A stretch of DNA of 64,000 nt. Source: Pedobacter sp. Leaf216 (lineage in GTDB: Bacteria > Bacteroidota > Bacteroidia > Sphingobacteriales > Sphingobacteriaceae). A program made the position numbers and the translations under genes. The DNA is taken from assembly GCF_001421515.1 (NCBI RefSeq), contig NZ_LMKM01000003.1, positions 188,966-252,965 of the forward strand. Reading direction: 5' to 3'. Of the stretch, positions 42,680 through 51,236 are shown piece after piece. The notes under the pieces were generated by a model. It had not been told where the DNA came from. It searched no databases and saw only the letters and a program-made list of their open reading frames with translations. The first letter of the stretch is position 1; the number at the start of each line of letters is the position of its first letter.

Positions 42680-43963
42680 ATGAATTTTCCTGAAGATTTT
42701 CTTCATTATGTATGGCAGTTCAGTTCGTTTGATAACAATGGGCTGCAAACTACCAATGGAGAAAGCCTTAAAATTATTAATCCGGGTTTACTTAATAAAA
42801 ACGCAGGTCCAGATTTTTTTTACGCAAAAGTTGAGATTGGTACAACCACATGGGCAGGGAATGTAGAAATTCATCTCAAATCATCAGATTGGCTAAAACA
42901 CAATCATCAAATTAATCCTGCATACGAAAATGTAATTCTGCATGTTGTTTTTGAGCATGATATAGATATTAAGAGAATAGATAATTCTACAGTACCGGTT
43001 TTAGAATTAAAGAACAGGGTTTCTCAGGCACTCATTCAAAAATACGAAAACCTGTTTCTTACATTAACTGATTTTCCATGTATTGCTCAAATTGGAACGG
43101 TAGATAATTTAATAGTCAATTCCTTTTTATCCCGCACTTTAATAGAGCGTTTTGAAGAAAAAACGCGTGCTGTTACCGAAACGCTAAATGAACTTAAAGG
43201 CAATTGGGATGAAACTTTTTACCGTTTTATGGCGCGTAATTTTGGTTTCAAAGTAAATGCACTTCCATTCGAACTGTTGGCGAAAGCTGTTCCACAACAA
43301 ATTTATGCCAAGCATAAAAATAATCCATACCAAATAGAGGCATTGGTATTTGGTGCTGCTGGCTTTTTAAGTGATGATTTTGAGGAAGAGTATCCGAATA
43401 AATTAAAGGCTGAATTTCAATTTCTCCGAAAGAAATATAACATCAAGCCTGTAGAAGTTTCGCTTTGGAAATTTATGAGAATGCGCCCGCAAAATTTCCC
43501 AACCATCCGGCTGGCACAGTTTGCAGCATTAATTGTAAAAACCAATCATCTTTTTTCAAAGGTTATGGAGATTAAAGATGTAGCACAATTGCGCATGCTG
43601 TTCGAAAATTTACCTGTAAATGAATACTGGAAAACGCATTATCATTTTAAAAAAGAAACTGCTGCTGTTGGTATCCAAATTGGAAAAACATCTGTAGATA
43701 ATATCCTGTTAAACACTGTTGCCCTGTTTTTATTTGCTTACGGAAAACATATAGCCACACAGTTTTATATCAATAGTTCGATAAAATTGTTAGAAAGTCT
43801 GCCCGCCGAGCAAAATGCCATTACTGATAAATTTATGAGTGCAGGCGTTAAAATGGAACACGCTTTTGCTTCACAAGGAATTTTGCAGTTAAAAAAGCAA
43901 TATTGTGATCAGAAAAAATGCTTATCTTGTGGTATTGGAATTAAAATTTTAAAGCAAGCCTAA
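42680..43963 (+). CDS. DUF2851 protein
   Basis: The 427-residue soluble protein has the DUF2851 opening FPEDFLHYVWQFSSFD, followed by NAGPDFFYAKVEIGTTTWAG and VEIHLKSSDW, conserved blocks that look like a nuclease-like core (acidic residue, then E-x-H). The tail has a cysteine cluster, YCDQKKCLSCGIG, that may bind metal. The function is unknown; the family is widespread in Bacteroidota as a single-copy gene. TACTTTTA, one base off the -7 consensus, lies just before the start. Confidence 0.85.
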   Translation: MNFPEDFLHYVWQFSSFDNNGLQTTNGESLKIINPGLLNKNAGPDFFYAKVEIGTTTWAGNVEIHLKSSDWLKHNHQINPAYENVILHVVFEHDIDIKRIDNSTVPVLELKNRVSQALIQKYENLFLTLTDFPCIAQIGTVDNLIVNSFLSRTLIERFEEKTRAVTETLNELKGNWDETFYRFMARNFGFKVNALPFELLAKAVPQQIYAKHKNNPYQIEALVFGAAGFLSDDFEEEYPNKLKAEFQFLRKKYNIKPVEVSLWKFMRMRPQNFPTIRLAQFAALIVKTNHLFSKVMEIKDVAQLRMLFENLPVNEYWKTHYHFKKETAAVGIQIGKTSVDNILLNTVALFLFAYGKHIATQFYINSSIKLLESLPAEQNAITDKFMSAGVKMEHAFASQGILQLKKQYCDQKKCLSCGIGIKILKQA

Positions 43964-44014
43964 CCAATAACAATTGCGCACAAAACTTTCTACCTTATAA
44001 TCTGTTTTTAAATT

Positions 44015-44230
44015 ATGGAATTCCCACACGAACTAAAAGAACTTTATCCAAATCAGATTATAGAAGTAAGAGGAAATGCAGATGCATTAACTGTTATTTT
44101 GAACAAAGATGTCGACATTCATAAATTTAAAGCAGATTTGATCGATAAATTTTCAGATTTAGAAGAGCAACAAACGCTTTTTATAAAACATGAAGATAAA
44201 CAGGATTTTGAAAAACTCGTGTTGGCATAA
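44015..44230 (+). CDS. Small soluble protein of unknown function
   Basis: This is a 71-residue protein, acidic, with strand-like IIEVRGNADALTVILNK and a helix DIHKFKADLIDKFSDLEEQQ. It has no signal peptide or membrane segment and no known motif. It lies 51 bases after the DUF2851 gene on the same strand. Codon use is like its neighbours, so it is probably real, but I cannot assign it. Confidence 0.55.
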   Translation: MEFPHELKELYPNQIIEVRGNADALTVILNKDVDIHKFKADLIDKFSDLEEQQTLFIKHEDKQDFEKLVLA

Positions 44231-44340
44231 ACTTCAGACTAAAAATTAATCGCACCGTTAACCGATTAATTTTGTTAGATTAGGGTTTGCAATAATTGAT
44301 TTAATATTGCCGTTATTATAATTTTTAAAATAAGCTTAAT

Positions 44341-44559
44341 ATGTTCCAGAGAATTATAACTTATTTTGAGCAACAGAGTTTTGGGGTTTCTACCTATTTA
44401 GCCAATAAGTTAAATATGAGCACTGCCAAAGTCCGTTTGTTTTTTATCTACTCCTCTTTTTTAGCGGTAGGTTTCCCGATATTATTTTATTTTTTAGCAG
44501 CAGTAGTACTTGATATCAGGACATACATGAAAAGAATGCGACTTAGAATTTGGGAATGA
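44341..44559 (+). CDS. PspC-domain membrane protein
   Basis: The 72 residues hold a short N-terminal amphipathic part and one long hydrophobic stretch (about 32-54), with a basic end KRMRLRIWE. The order QQSFGVSTYLANKLNMSTAKVRLFFIYSS fits the PspC domain, linked in other bacteria to the phage-shock envelope-stress response. It is shorter than stand-alone PspC of enterobacteria but similar to Bacteroidota versions. No PspA or PspB gene is in the window. Confidence 0.78.
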   Translation: MFQRIITYFEQQSFGVSTYLANKLNMSTAKVRLFFIYSSFLAVGFPILFYFLAAVVLDIRTYMKRMRLRIWE

Positions 44560-44628
44560 TTTTAGTTGAAAGTTCTAATTTTGATTTGCAGTAAAATCAA
44601 TTGTAAACTATAAACTGTTAACTTGAAA

Positions 44629-45285
44629 CTAATCATCATCTCTCAAAATTTCGGCTATTTCATTAAAACCCTTTTCTGCGGCTAAATCTGCTGGCAATTT
44701 TCCACCTTCCATTCGTAAAGAAACTTCAGCGCCGTGTTCAAGCAATAAAATAATCAGCTCTATATTTCCCAATTGTGCTGCCGTGTGCAAAGGAGCCAAT
44801 CCCGCTTTCTGACAAACATTAGGATACGCACCAGCATCTAAAAGCATTTTGGTGATGTTGAAATTATTTGCAGCAACTGCCGAGTGGATTGGAAAAACAT
44901 TAAAACCATTTTTAGATGCCAGGTTAACATCTGCGCCTTTTAATACCAAAAAGCGGGTTAAATCCTCATGCCCAAAATAACAAGCTAAGCCTAGTGGAGT
45001 AAAACCATCTTCCGAAAATTGGTTAATGACATCAGGGTTTTGAAAAATTAATTGTGACGCGGCATCAAATTTGCCAACTGCGCATGCCTCAAATAAGGTA
45101 ATATTATCAACAAATTCTGCAATTAAATCGGCTATATCCTGTTTTTTGTAATAACAGGCCAATAATAACGGAGAAATGTGATGAGAGGTGTCAACATTTG
45201 CCAGTTTTGGATTTTCAATCAGGATTTCTTTAACCGATTGTAGATTTCCTGTTTCTATTTGCTCCTCAAGTTGCGCTATGCTCAT
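44629..45285 (-). CDS. Ankyrin-repeat protein
   Basis: The 218 residues contain about five to six ankyrin repeats with the usual GFTPLGLACYFGHEDLTRFLVLKGADVN pattern (quoted in part: TPLGLACYFGHEDL; APLHTAAQLGNIELIILLLE). There is no signal peptide or other domain, so it is probably a cytoplasmic binding protein. The partner is unknown. It is transcribed away from ftsK and stands alone. Confidence 0.9.
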   Translation of the reverse strand: MSIAQLEEQIETGNLQSVKEILIENPKLANVDTSHHISPLLLACYYKKQDIADLIAEFVDNITLFEACAVGKFDAASQLIFQNPDVINQFSEDGFTPLGLACYFGHEDLTRFLVLKGADVNLASKNGFNVFPIHSAVAANNFNITKMLLDAGAYPNVCQKAGLAPLHTAAQLGNIELIILLLEHGAEVSLRMEGGKLPADLAAEKGFNEIAEILRDDD

Positions 45286-45452
45286 AGTATTATTTCATAA
45301 ATCGCTTTAAATTAACAAAAAATAAGAAAATGTTAAATTAATGCTTAAATATATATAGTGTAAAGCAATCTATCAAAATATAGTACCTTAAAAAGCTGTA
45401 TACTGAAAAGCTTTTAACTGAAAGCTGCTAACTGAAAACTGTTAATTGATTT

Positions 45453-45558
45453 GGGCGTTACCCAAGCTACGCAAGGGCCGGGCTTTTCAGGGCTGCGCTG
45501 CGCTCCGGTACCGATGAAAAATCGGTACTGAACCCTTACAATCCCTAACGCAAAACCC
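45453..45558 (+). repeat. Dispersed hairpin element A, copy 3
   Basis: It opens with GGGCGTTACCCAAGCTACGC, has core CCGAT-GAAAA-ATCGG (45511-45525), and closes with CCTTACAATCCCTAACGCA. It sits outside the triplicated region, showing that element A moves or is copied on its own. Confidence 0.8.
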
Positions 45559-45659
45559 ACGGTTTTAGGCATGGTTTTAATACCTGCCGCTATGATTCGT
45601 GCCCCAAAAATCATTTGTTATACTTAGTTAGAAACCTAAGAATTACCATTTTAAGTAAA

Positions 45660-45790
45660 ATAAACCTGATAAAGCGGAAAGCCCGGATCCCGATTTTTCC
45701 ATCGGGAGAGGACTTGGAGCGGTAGCAGGACTGTTATAACCCAAAAGCACCGAACCCTGCTTTTCTAAAATAAGCCAACTATTAACCCAA
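45660..45790 (-). repeat. Dispersed hairpin element B, copy 2
   Basis: The core CCCGATTTTTCCATCGGG (45689-45706), preceded by TAAACCTGATAAAGCGGAAAG and followed by GAGGACTTGGAGC...TAGCAGGA, matches copy 1 at 13668. With element A it fills most of the 886-base gap before ftsK; the rest holds a hairpin at 45819 and the ftsK promoter. Confidence 0.7.
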
Positions 45791-45818
45791 GTATGTTTAA
45801 TTATATCCTACAATAAAA

Positions 45819-45850
45819 ATCCCGTTTAACCTCTCCAGGTAAAACGGGAT
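45819..45850 (-). terminator. Orphan terminator-like hairpin
   Basis: ATCCCGTTT(T/A) pairs with TAAACGGGAT, and on the minus strand TTTTTATTG follows. No gene upstream of it on that strand needs a terminator; it may block readthrough from the ftsK region or end a small RNA. Confidence 0.5.
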
Positions 45851-46120
45851 AAAACCTAAAACAAAATCCGTCTCATTTGACAAAACGTAACAACTTGTGC
45901 GTTGTTAAAATAAAAGACGCTAATTTCTGTTTAAGGTTTAATGCCCGATGAATATTTTTATTTAATTTAAGGCGGATTATAGAATTACACTAAATTAAAG
46001 ATAGTTAATGTTTCTATCGTGGTTAATTAGATGTAATTATAATAAATGAGGTAGTAAAACTGCTTATTACAGTATCAGTTGCGATAAGTGATTATTTTTT
46101 TTGTAAGGCTTTCGTTAATG

Positions 46121-46143
46121 CTGCGCAGTTTTATCTAAGTTTG
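46121..46143 (+). promoter_or_regulatory. ftsK promoter with CTGCGCAG palindrome
   Basis: CTGCGCAG (46121-46128) is an 8-base palindrome 15 bases (start to start) before the -7 box TAAGTTTG (46136-46143). The same arrangement with the same intervening bases occurs at 50040-50062. There is no TTTG at -33; the palindrome sits in its place. Confidence 0.6.
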
Positions 46144-46171
46144 TTCAATATTAAATTATTTAGGATAGAAA

Positions 46172-48769
46172 ATGTCGGTAAGGGGTAACCAGTTTAAAAC
46201 CAATACATTCAGAGATAAAGGTGCAGAAAGTGCACCCGGCAGATCATCATCAGGCCGCCAGGCAAAAGAAAAACGAGAATTTTTGCCAAGCTTCGATCTG
46301 GCTGATGGGCGTGCAATTAAAATTGTAGGTCTGTTTTTTGTGATATTGTCGCTATATTTTTTAATTGCTTTTACTTCATATTTATTTACCTGGCAAGATG
46401 ATCAGAGTTATGTAATTGATGCCAATGGTGGGTGGAGCAATCTTTTTAAAACAACCGATGAGCTTAAAGAAGCCGGGGTAACCACTCCAGTTGTACAAAA
46501 CTGGTTGGGTAAATTTGGTGCTTTATTATCGCACCAGTTTATTTACGAATGGTTCGGTATTGCCTCATTTTTATTTGTACTGGCTTTTTTTATTATCGGC
46601 TACCGTTTGTTATTTAAGGTTAAAATCCTTTCCATTTCTAAAACATTGGGCTATAGCTTTTTCTTTTTATTGTTTATTTCTTTAACGTTAGGTTTTGCAC
46701 ACAGTTTCTGGTCAGAATCACCACATTATTTAGAGGGCGAATTTGGTTACTGGAGCAATAAATTATTGGGCGCCCAAGTTGGGGCAGCTGGAGTTGCCGG
46801 CTTAATTGCTTTTGCTGGTTTAACCATTTTAATAATTGCATACAATATCGATTTTAAATTTCCTGAGCGTAAAGAGAAAGAAGTTTACCTGGATAATGAG
46901 ACACCAGATTATGTTAACGATATCAGGGAACAATCGGTAAAAAGCAAAACTTTTGAAGACCCAACTGAGCCAATTGAATTCCCCGTGCGCGATAAAGCAC
47001 CTGTAAGTAATGAGCGTAAACAACAGAACGTAGTTTTACAGCCTAGCCGTTACGAAGAAAAAGAAGAGGAAGAAGCAATAGCTCCACCGGTTGTATTGTC
47101 TCCATTGGCTACAAATTTACCTCTGGCCACTGCTGCGGCTGCTTCGTTGCCATTAACGGTTGAGCCACCAATAGAAGTAGAAAAAGAACCTGCTTTTACC
47201 ATTGAGAAAACAGAAGAAGAAAAAAAATCAGAAGATCTGGTTGAGCAGTTTGGTAATTATGACGAGAAATTAGATTTATCAGGTTATAAATACCCTACAA
47301 TCGATTTGCTGGAAAACTATGGTACCAATAAAATTTCGGTTAATGCCGAAGAATTAGAAGCCAATAAGAATAAAATTGTAGAAACCCTTAACCATTACAA
47401 TATCGAAATTGATAAGATTAAGGCAACAATTGGCCCAACGGTTACCCTTTACGAAATTATTCCTGCGCCAGGGGTTAGGATTTCGAAGATTAAAAACCTT
47501 GAAGATGATATTGCACTTTCCCTGGCCGCATTAGGGATCCGTATTATTGCTCCAATGCCCGGTAAAGGTACAATTGGTATCGAGGTGCCCAACCAGCACC
47601 CTGAAATGGTGCCGATGCGCAGTATTTTAAATACCGAAAAGTGGAGCCAAACCACTATGGATTTACCAATTGCCTTAGGTAAAACCATTAGTAACGAGGT
47701 TTTTATAGCAGATTTGGCTAAAATGCCCCATTTATTGGTGGCCGGAGCAACCGGTCAGGGTAAATCAGTAGGTATTAATGCCATTCTGGTATCCCTGTTA
47801 TTTAAAAAACACCCTGCGCAGTTAAAATTTGTATTGGTCGATCCGAAAAAGGTAGAGTTAACTTTATTTAACCGGATAGAAAGGCACTTTTTGGCCAAAC
47901 TCCCTGGAGAGGCCGATGCGATTATCACCGACACCAAAAAAGTAGTAAATACTTTAAATTCACTCTGTATTGAAATGGATCAGCGTTACGATTTATTGAA
48001 AGATGCACAGGTAAGAAATTTAAAAGAGTACAACGATAAGTTTATCAAGCGCAAGCTTAACCCTAATAACGGGCACAGGTTTTTACCTTTCATTGTGTTA
48101 GTGGTTGATGAGTTTGCCGATTTAATGATGACGGCCGGTAAAGAAGTTGAAGCCCCAATTGCACGTTTGGCTCAGTTGGCAAGGGCAATCGGTATTCACC
48201 TGGTTTTGGCTACACAGCGGCCATCGGTAAATATTATTACGGGTACAATTAAAGCCAATTTCCCGGCAAGGTTAGCGTTTAGGGTTTTGTCGAAAATCGA
48301 TTCGCGTACCATTTTAGATAGTGGTGGTGCAGATCAGTTAATCGGTCGTGGTGATATGCTTTTATCTACGGGGAGCGACTTAATCAGGCTACAGTGTGCT
48401 TTCGTTGATACACCTGAGGTTGATCGTATTTCTGAATATATCGGTAACCAGCGCGGTTATGCAGATGCTTATCAGCTGCCAGAATATGTTGATGAAGCAG
48501 GCGAGGGAAGCAAAGCTGATTTCGACCCAAATGAGCGCGATAAGTTTTTTGAAGATGCTGCAAGATTGATTGTGATGCATCAGCAAGGATCTACGTCGTT
48601 AATACAGCGTAAACTTAAGTTAGGATACAACAGGGCAGGTAGGATTATCGATCAATTGGAGGCTGCCGGTATTGTTGGTCCGTTTGAAGGAAGTAAGGCC
48701 CGCGAGGTTTTATATCCTGATGAATACGCTTTGGAACAGTTCTTGAATAGCATGAACGACAAAGACTAG
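46172..48769 (+). CDS. ftsK: DNA translocase FtsK/SpoIIIE
   Basis: FtsK pumps chromosome ends through the closing septum. The 865 residues hold four membrane segments (about 45-230), a low-complexity linker (about 245-370; rich in Glu, Pro and Ala), the FtsK alpha/beta motor with Walker A GATGQGKS (525-532) and Walker B FIVLVVDEFADLMM, and the C-terminal gamma winged helix (about 800-865; SLIQRKLKLGYNRAGRI) that reads KOPS-type DNA. All domains are complete. lolA follows 61 bases downstream. Confidence 0.95.
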   Translation: MSVRGNQFKTNTFRDKGAESAPGRSSSGRQAKEKREFLPSFDLADGRAIKIVGLFFVILSLYFLIAFTSYLFTWQDDQSYVIDANGGWSNLFKTTDELKEAGVTTPVVQNWLGKFGALLSHQFIYEWFGIASFLFVLAFFIIGYRLLFKVKILSISKTLGYSFFFLLFISLTLGFAHSFWSESPHYLEGEFGYWSNKLLGAQVGAAGVAGLIAFAGLTILIIAYNIDFKFPERKEKEVYLDNETPDYVNDIREQSVKSKTFEDPTEPIEFPVRDKAPVSNERKQQNVVLQPSRYEEKEEEEAIAPPVVLSPLATNLPLATAAAASLPLTVEPPIEVEKEPAFTIEKTEEEKKSEDLVEQFGNYDEKLDLSGYKYPTIDLLENYGTNKISVNAEELEANKNKIVETLNHYNIEIDKIKATIGPTVTLYEIIPAPGVRISKIKNLEDDIALSLAALGIRIIAPMPGKGTIGIEVPNQHPEMVPMRSILNTEKWSQTTMDLPIALGKTISNEVFIADLAKMPHLLVAGATGQGKSVGINAILVSLLFKKHPAQLKFVLVDPKKVELTLFNRIERHFLAKLPGEADAIITDTKKVVNTLNSLCIEMDQRYDLLKDAQVRNLKEYNDKFIKRKLNPNNGHRFLPFIVLVVDEFADLMMTAGKEVEAPIARLAQLARAIGIHLVLATQRPSVNIITGTIKANFPARLAFRVLSKIDSRTILDSGGADQLIGRGDMLLSTGSDLIRLQCAFVDTPEVDRISEYIGNQRGYADAYQLPEYVDEAGEGSKADFDPNERDKFFEDAARLIVMHQQGSTSLIQRKLKLGYNRAGRIIDQLEAAGIVGPFEGSKAREVLYPDEYALEQFLNSMNDKD

Positions 48770-48830
48770 ATTAAACCAATACCAAAAAATCTACTCTAAC
48801 GTTTCAAAGAAAAAACTTAAAAAAGAAAAG

Positions 48831-49481
48831 ATGAAGAAATTAATTTCAGCATTGATGGTTGTAGTTGCTTTTACAACATCAACCTATGCTCAAACTGATG
48901 CGAAAGCTAAAGCAATTTTAGCTGAGGTAAGTAAAAAATACAAATCGTATAATGTTGTGAAAACTGATTTTACCTTTACCCTGGATAATCCAAAAGCTAA
49001 AGTAAAAGAAACACAACAAGGTACTTTATATGTTAAAGCCAACTCTAACAAATACAAAGTTGCCATGACTAACCAGGAGTTGTTTAGCGATGGTAAAAGC
49101 CAGTGGACTTACCTAAAAAAAGATAAAGAAGTGCAGGTAAGCAATGTAGATAACAGCGGCGATGCCATTAACCCTGCAAAGATTTTTACGGTTTATGAAA
49201 AAGGATTTAAATATGTTTATACCGGCGAAGAAAAAGCTGGTGCTAAAACTTATCAAATGATTGATTTAACTCCTGTGGATGCAAAAAAATCGATTTTTAA
49301 AGTGCGTTTAAGTATTGATAAAGCTGCTAAGCAAATTGCAAATGTTGTTTTATTTGATAAGAACGGGAATAAGTATACTTACAACGTGAAAACTTTTTCA
49401 CCTAATGTAAATGTGCCAGAAACTACTTTTGCTTTCGATGCAAAGAAATATCCTGGTGTTGAAGTGGTAGATTTAAGATAA
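48831..49481 (+). CDS. lolA: Outer-membrane lipoprotein carrier, LolA-like
   Basis: The 216 residues begin with a Sec signal peptide (MKKLISALMVVVAFTTSTYA, cut after Ala20). The mature part is a half-open beta barrel with YKSYNVVKTDFTFTLDNPKA, FSDGKSQWTYLKKDKEVQV and IFKVRLSIDKAAKQIANVVL. It matches the LolA fold, which shuttles lipoproteins across the periplasm. It follows ftsK, its usual neighbour in Bacteroidota (and in many Gram-negatives). A terminator follows. Confidence 0.88.
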   Translation: MKKLISALMVVVAFTTSTYAQTDAKAKAILAEVSKKYKSYNVVKTDFTFTLDNPKAKVKETQQGTLYVKANSNKYKVAMTNQELFSDGKSQWTYLKKDKEVQVSNVDNSGDAINPAKIFTVYEKGFKYVYTGEEKAGAKTYQMIDLTPVDAKKSIFKVRLSIDKAAKQIANVVLFDKNGNKYTYNVKTFSPNVNVPETTFAFDAKKYPGVEVVDLR

Positions 49482-49512
49482 TCATAATTTCTGCGCCAAG
49501 CGGATGAAACAT

Positions 49513-49546
49513 AAAAGGTTCAGTTGGAAACAACTGAACCTTTTTT
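49513..49546 (+). terminator. Terminator after lolA
   Basis: AAAAGGTTCAGTTG pairs with CAACTGAACCTTTT and leads into further T. It ends the ftsK-lolA transcript. Confidence 0.88.
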
Positions 49547-49629
49547 AGTTTTATTGAAATCAGATTTTTAGGCATATCGCAGGCCATATATTGCTTTTTT
49601 GGAAAGCATTTACAGTAATTCTTAGGTTA

Positions 49630-49740
49630 CACTAGTCCCGCCATTCTCTATAGGCCCGATGAAGAATCGTGCGCTGCCGCTGCTGTCGGGTTTAAGTGGC
49701 ACGGTCCTTTTAAGAAACAATGGTTTTCTAGCAACATTCA
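49630..49740 (+). repeat. Dispersed hairpin element C, copy 2
   Basis: TCCCGCCATTCTCTATAGG precedes CCCGAT-GAAGA-ATCG (49655-49669) and GCTGCCGCTGCTGTCGGGTT follows, in the layout of copy 1 at 28975. The hairpin is less perfect here. Confidence 0.6.
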
Positions 49741-49899
49741 AAAAATCGAATAAATTCTTTAGAATAATAAGGTAAGCACATTTCAATAAAACTGGTAGGG
49801 AGCGAACGCGTTTCCTGAACACTGATAGAAGTTAGTGTTTGGCTAAAACACAGGAACTCGATGACAGGTTTTACAATGAATTGTCTCCACCGTAGTGTT

Positions 49900-49951
49900 C
49901 CAAAGGAGCTCCTTTGGAGGAGAGATCTTTTCGTCTAGTTCAAAGATCTCT
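49900..49951. repeat. Two adjacent perfect palindromes
   Basis: CCAAAGGAGCTCCTTTGG (49900-49917) is an 18-base perfect palindrome. AGAGATCTTT (49921-49930) and AAAGATCTCT (49942-49951) form a perfect 10-bp hairpin next to it, followed by CACTACGCTTTGCTCCGG and TCGAGATGACG, a tail seen in Bacteroidota intergenic repeats. No gene lies in this 587-base gap. Confidence 0.65.
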
Positions 49952-50039
49952 CCACTACGCTTTGCTCCGGTCGAGATGACGCTGATTTTTCGAAATGAAC
50001 ATAGTGGTTGATAAATTTTTCATCATGTGTTTATGAATG

Positions 50040-50062
50040 CTGCGCAGATTTATCTAAGTTTG
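50040..50062 (+). promoter_or_regulatory. Promoter with CTGCGCAG palindrome, second copy
   Basis: CTGCGCAG (50040-50047) and TAAGTTTG (50055-50062) keep the 15-base distance seen before ftsK. The -7 box ends six bases before the ATG at 50069. Confidence 0.6.
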
Positions 50063-50068
50063 TTTCCA

Positions 50069-50341
50069 ATGTCGTTATCACTAACAAACCATACTTTAGA
50101 GAAATTAGAAGCCCTGCTTTTCGCAATGGGTTATAAGGTGCGCTACGAGAAAGGGAACTTTAAAACAGGTTCTTGTTTGCTCGAGCACAATAAGGTAATA
50201 GTAGTGAATAAATTTTCTAACCTGGAAGGAAAAATTGCCGCATTGGTTACACTTGTAAAACAAACCAATACAGATGAAAACGGGTTAGACGAAAAACAGC
50301 GTCAGTTTTATCAATCCTTACAACAAACCGAATTATTTTAA
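50069..50341 (+). CDS. Small protein of unknown function, co-regulated with ftsK
   Basis: This is a 90-residue soluble protein starting MSLSLTNHTLEKLEALLFAM; the second half has a helix IAALVTLVKQTNTDENGLDE. In-frame ATG codons upstream (50027, 50033) would place the promoter inside the gene, so I start at 50069. No known motif. Its promoter copies that of ftsK (palindrome, -7 box and spacing), and it lies 43 bases before an MBL-fold gene, which it probably shares a transcript with. Confidence 0.7.
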   Translation: MSLSLTNHTLEKLEALLFAMGYKVRYEKGNFKTGSCLLEHNKVIVVNKFSNLEGKIAALVTLVKQTNTDENGLDEKQRQFYQSLQQTELF

Positions 50342-50384
50342 TGAAGATACAGCACAGCCATTATAGAAAGGAAATTTTGAGCAG

Positions 50385-51149
50385 ATGAAAGTTACTTTTT
50401 TAGGTACCGGTACATCACAAGGCGTTCCTGTAATTGCTTGTAGCTGTGAGGTATGTCTATCTTCTGATAAGAAAGATAACCGTTTAAGAACTTCTATTTT
50501 AATTGAAACAGCCGATAAAACCATCGTGGTAGATAGCGGACCAGATTTTCGTTACCAGCTTTTGCGTGAGCAGGTAAAAGATCTTGATGCCGTGCTGTTT
50601 ACTCATGAGCATAAAGATCACATTGCCGGTTTGGATGATATTAGGCCGTTTAATTATTTATTGCATAAGGTAATAGATGTTTATGCCACCGAAAGGGTAC
50701 AAACGGCTTTAAAAAGAGAGTTTTATTACATTTTTGCCGAAACCAAATACCATGGTTTACCGCAAATTAACCTGCATACGGTAAACAATGGAGAAGATTT
50801 TAAAATTGGCCAAAGTACCATTATTCCTTTCGAGGTAATGCACCATTTACTACCGATTACCGGCTATAGGATTGGCGATTTTACTTATATCACTGATGCC
50901 AAAACCATATCAGCGCAAAGTTTCGAAAAAATACAAGGCTCAAAGGTATTGGTGCTTAATGCCTTGCAAAATGAGCCGCATATTTCTCATTTCACCTTAA
51001 ACGAAGCTATTGCTTTTGCAAACAGGGTAGGGGCCGAAACTACTTACCTTACACACATTAGCCATAATTTGGGTAAACATGCCGATGTAGATAAAGATTT
51101 ACCAGGAAATATAAAACTGGCTTACGATGGTTTAAAAATAGAAGTTTAA
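50385..51149 (+). CDS. MBL-fold metallo-hydrolase (PhnP-like)
   Basis: The 254 residues begin MKVTFLGTGTSQGVPVIACS and carry the metal motif THEHKDHIAG with His74, His76, Asp78 and His79. Further ligands are likely His in MHHLLPITGYR and in YLTHISHNLG. The CSCEVCLSSDKKD segment with two close cysteines resembles the zinc-binding insert of PhnP-type phosphodiesterases, which cut cyclic phosphates. The substrate is not known. It is the last gene before tRNA-Leu(GAG). Confidence 0.88.
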   Translation: MKVTFLGTGTSQGVPVIACSCEVCLSSDKKDNRLRTSILIETADKTIVVDSGPDFRYQLLREQVKDLDAVLFTHEHKDHIAGLDDIRPFNYLLHKVIDVYATERVQTALKREFYYIFAETKYHGLPQINLHTVNNGEDFKIGQSTIIPFEVMHHLLPITGYRIGDFTYITDAKTISAQSFEKIQGSKVLVLNALQNEPHISHFTLNEAIAFANRVGAETTYLTHISHNLGKHADVDKDLPGNIKLAYDGLKIEV

Positions 51150-51236
51150 AGGCTTTTTAAAATCCAAAATTAAATTATATTTGCAGCACAAATTAGGTGG
51201 CTATTTTAATAGCAATTTATATATTGTGCAATACAA

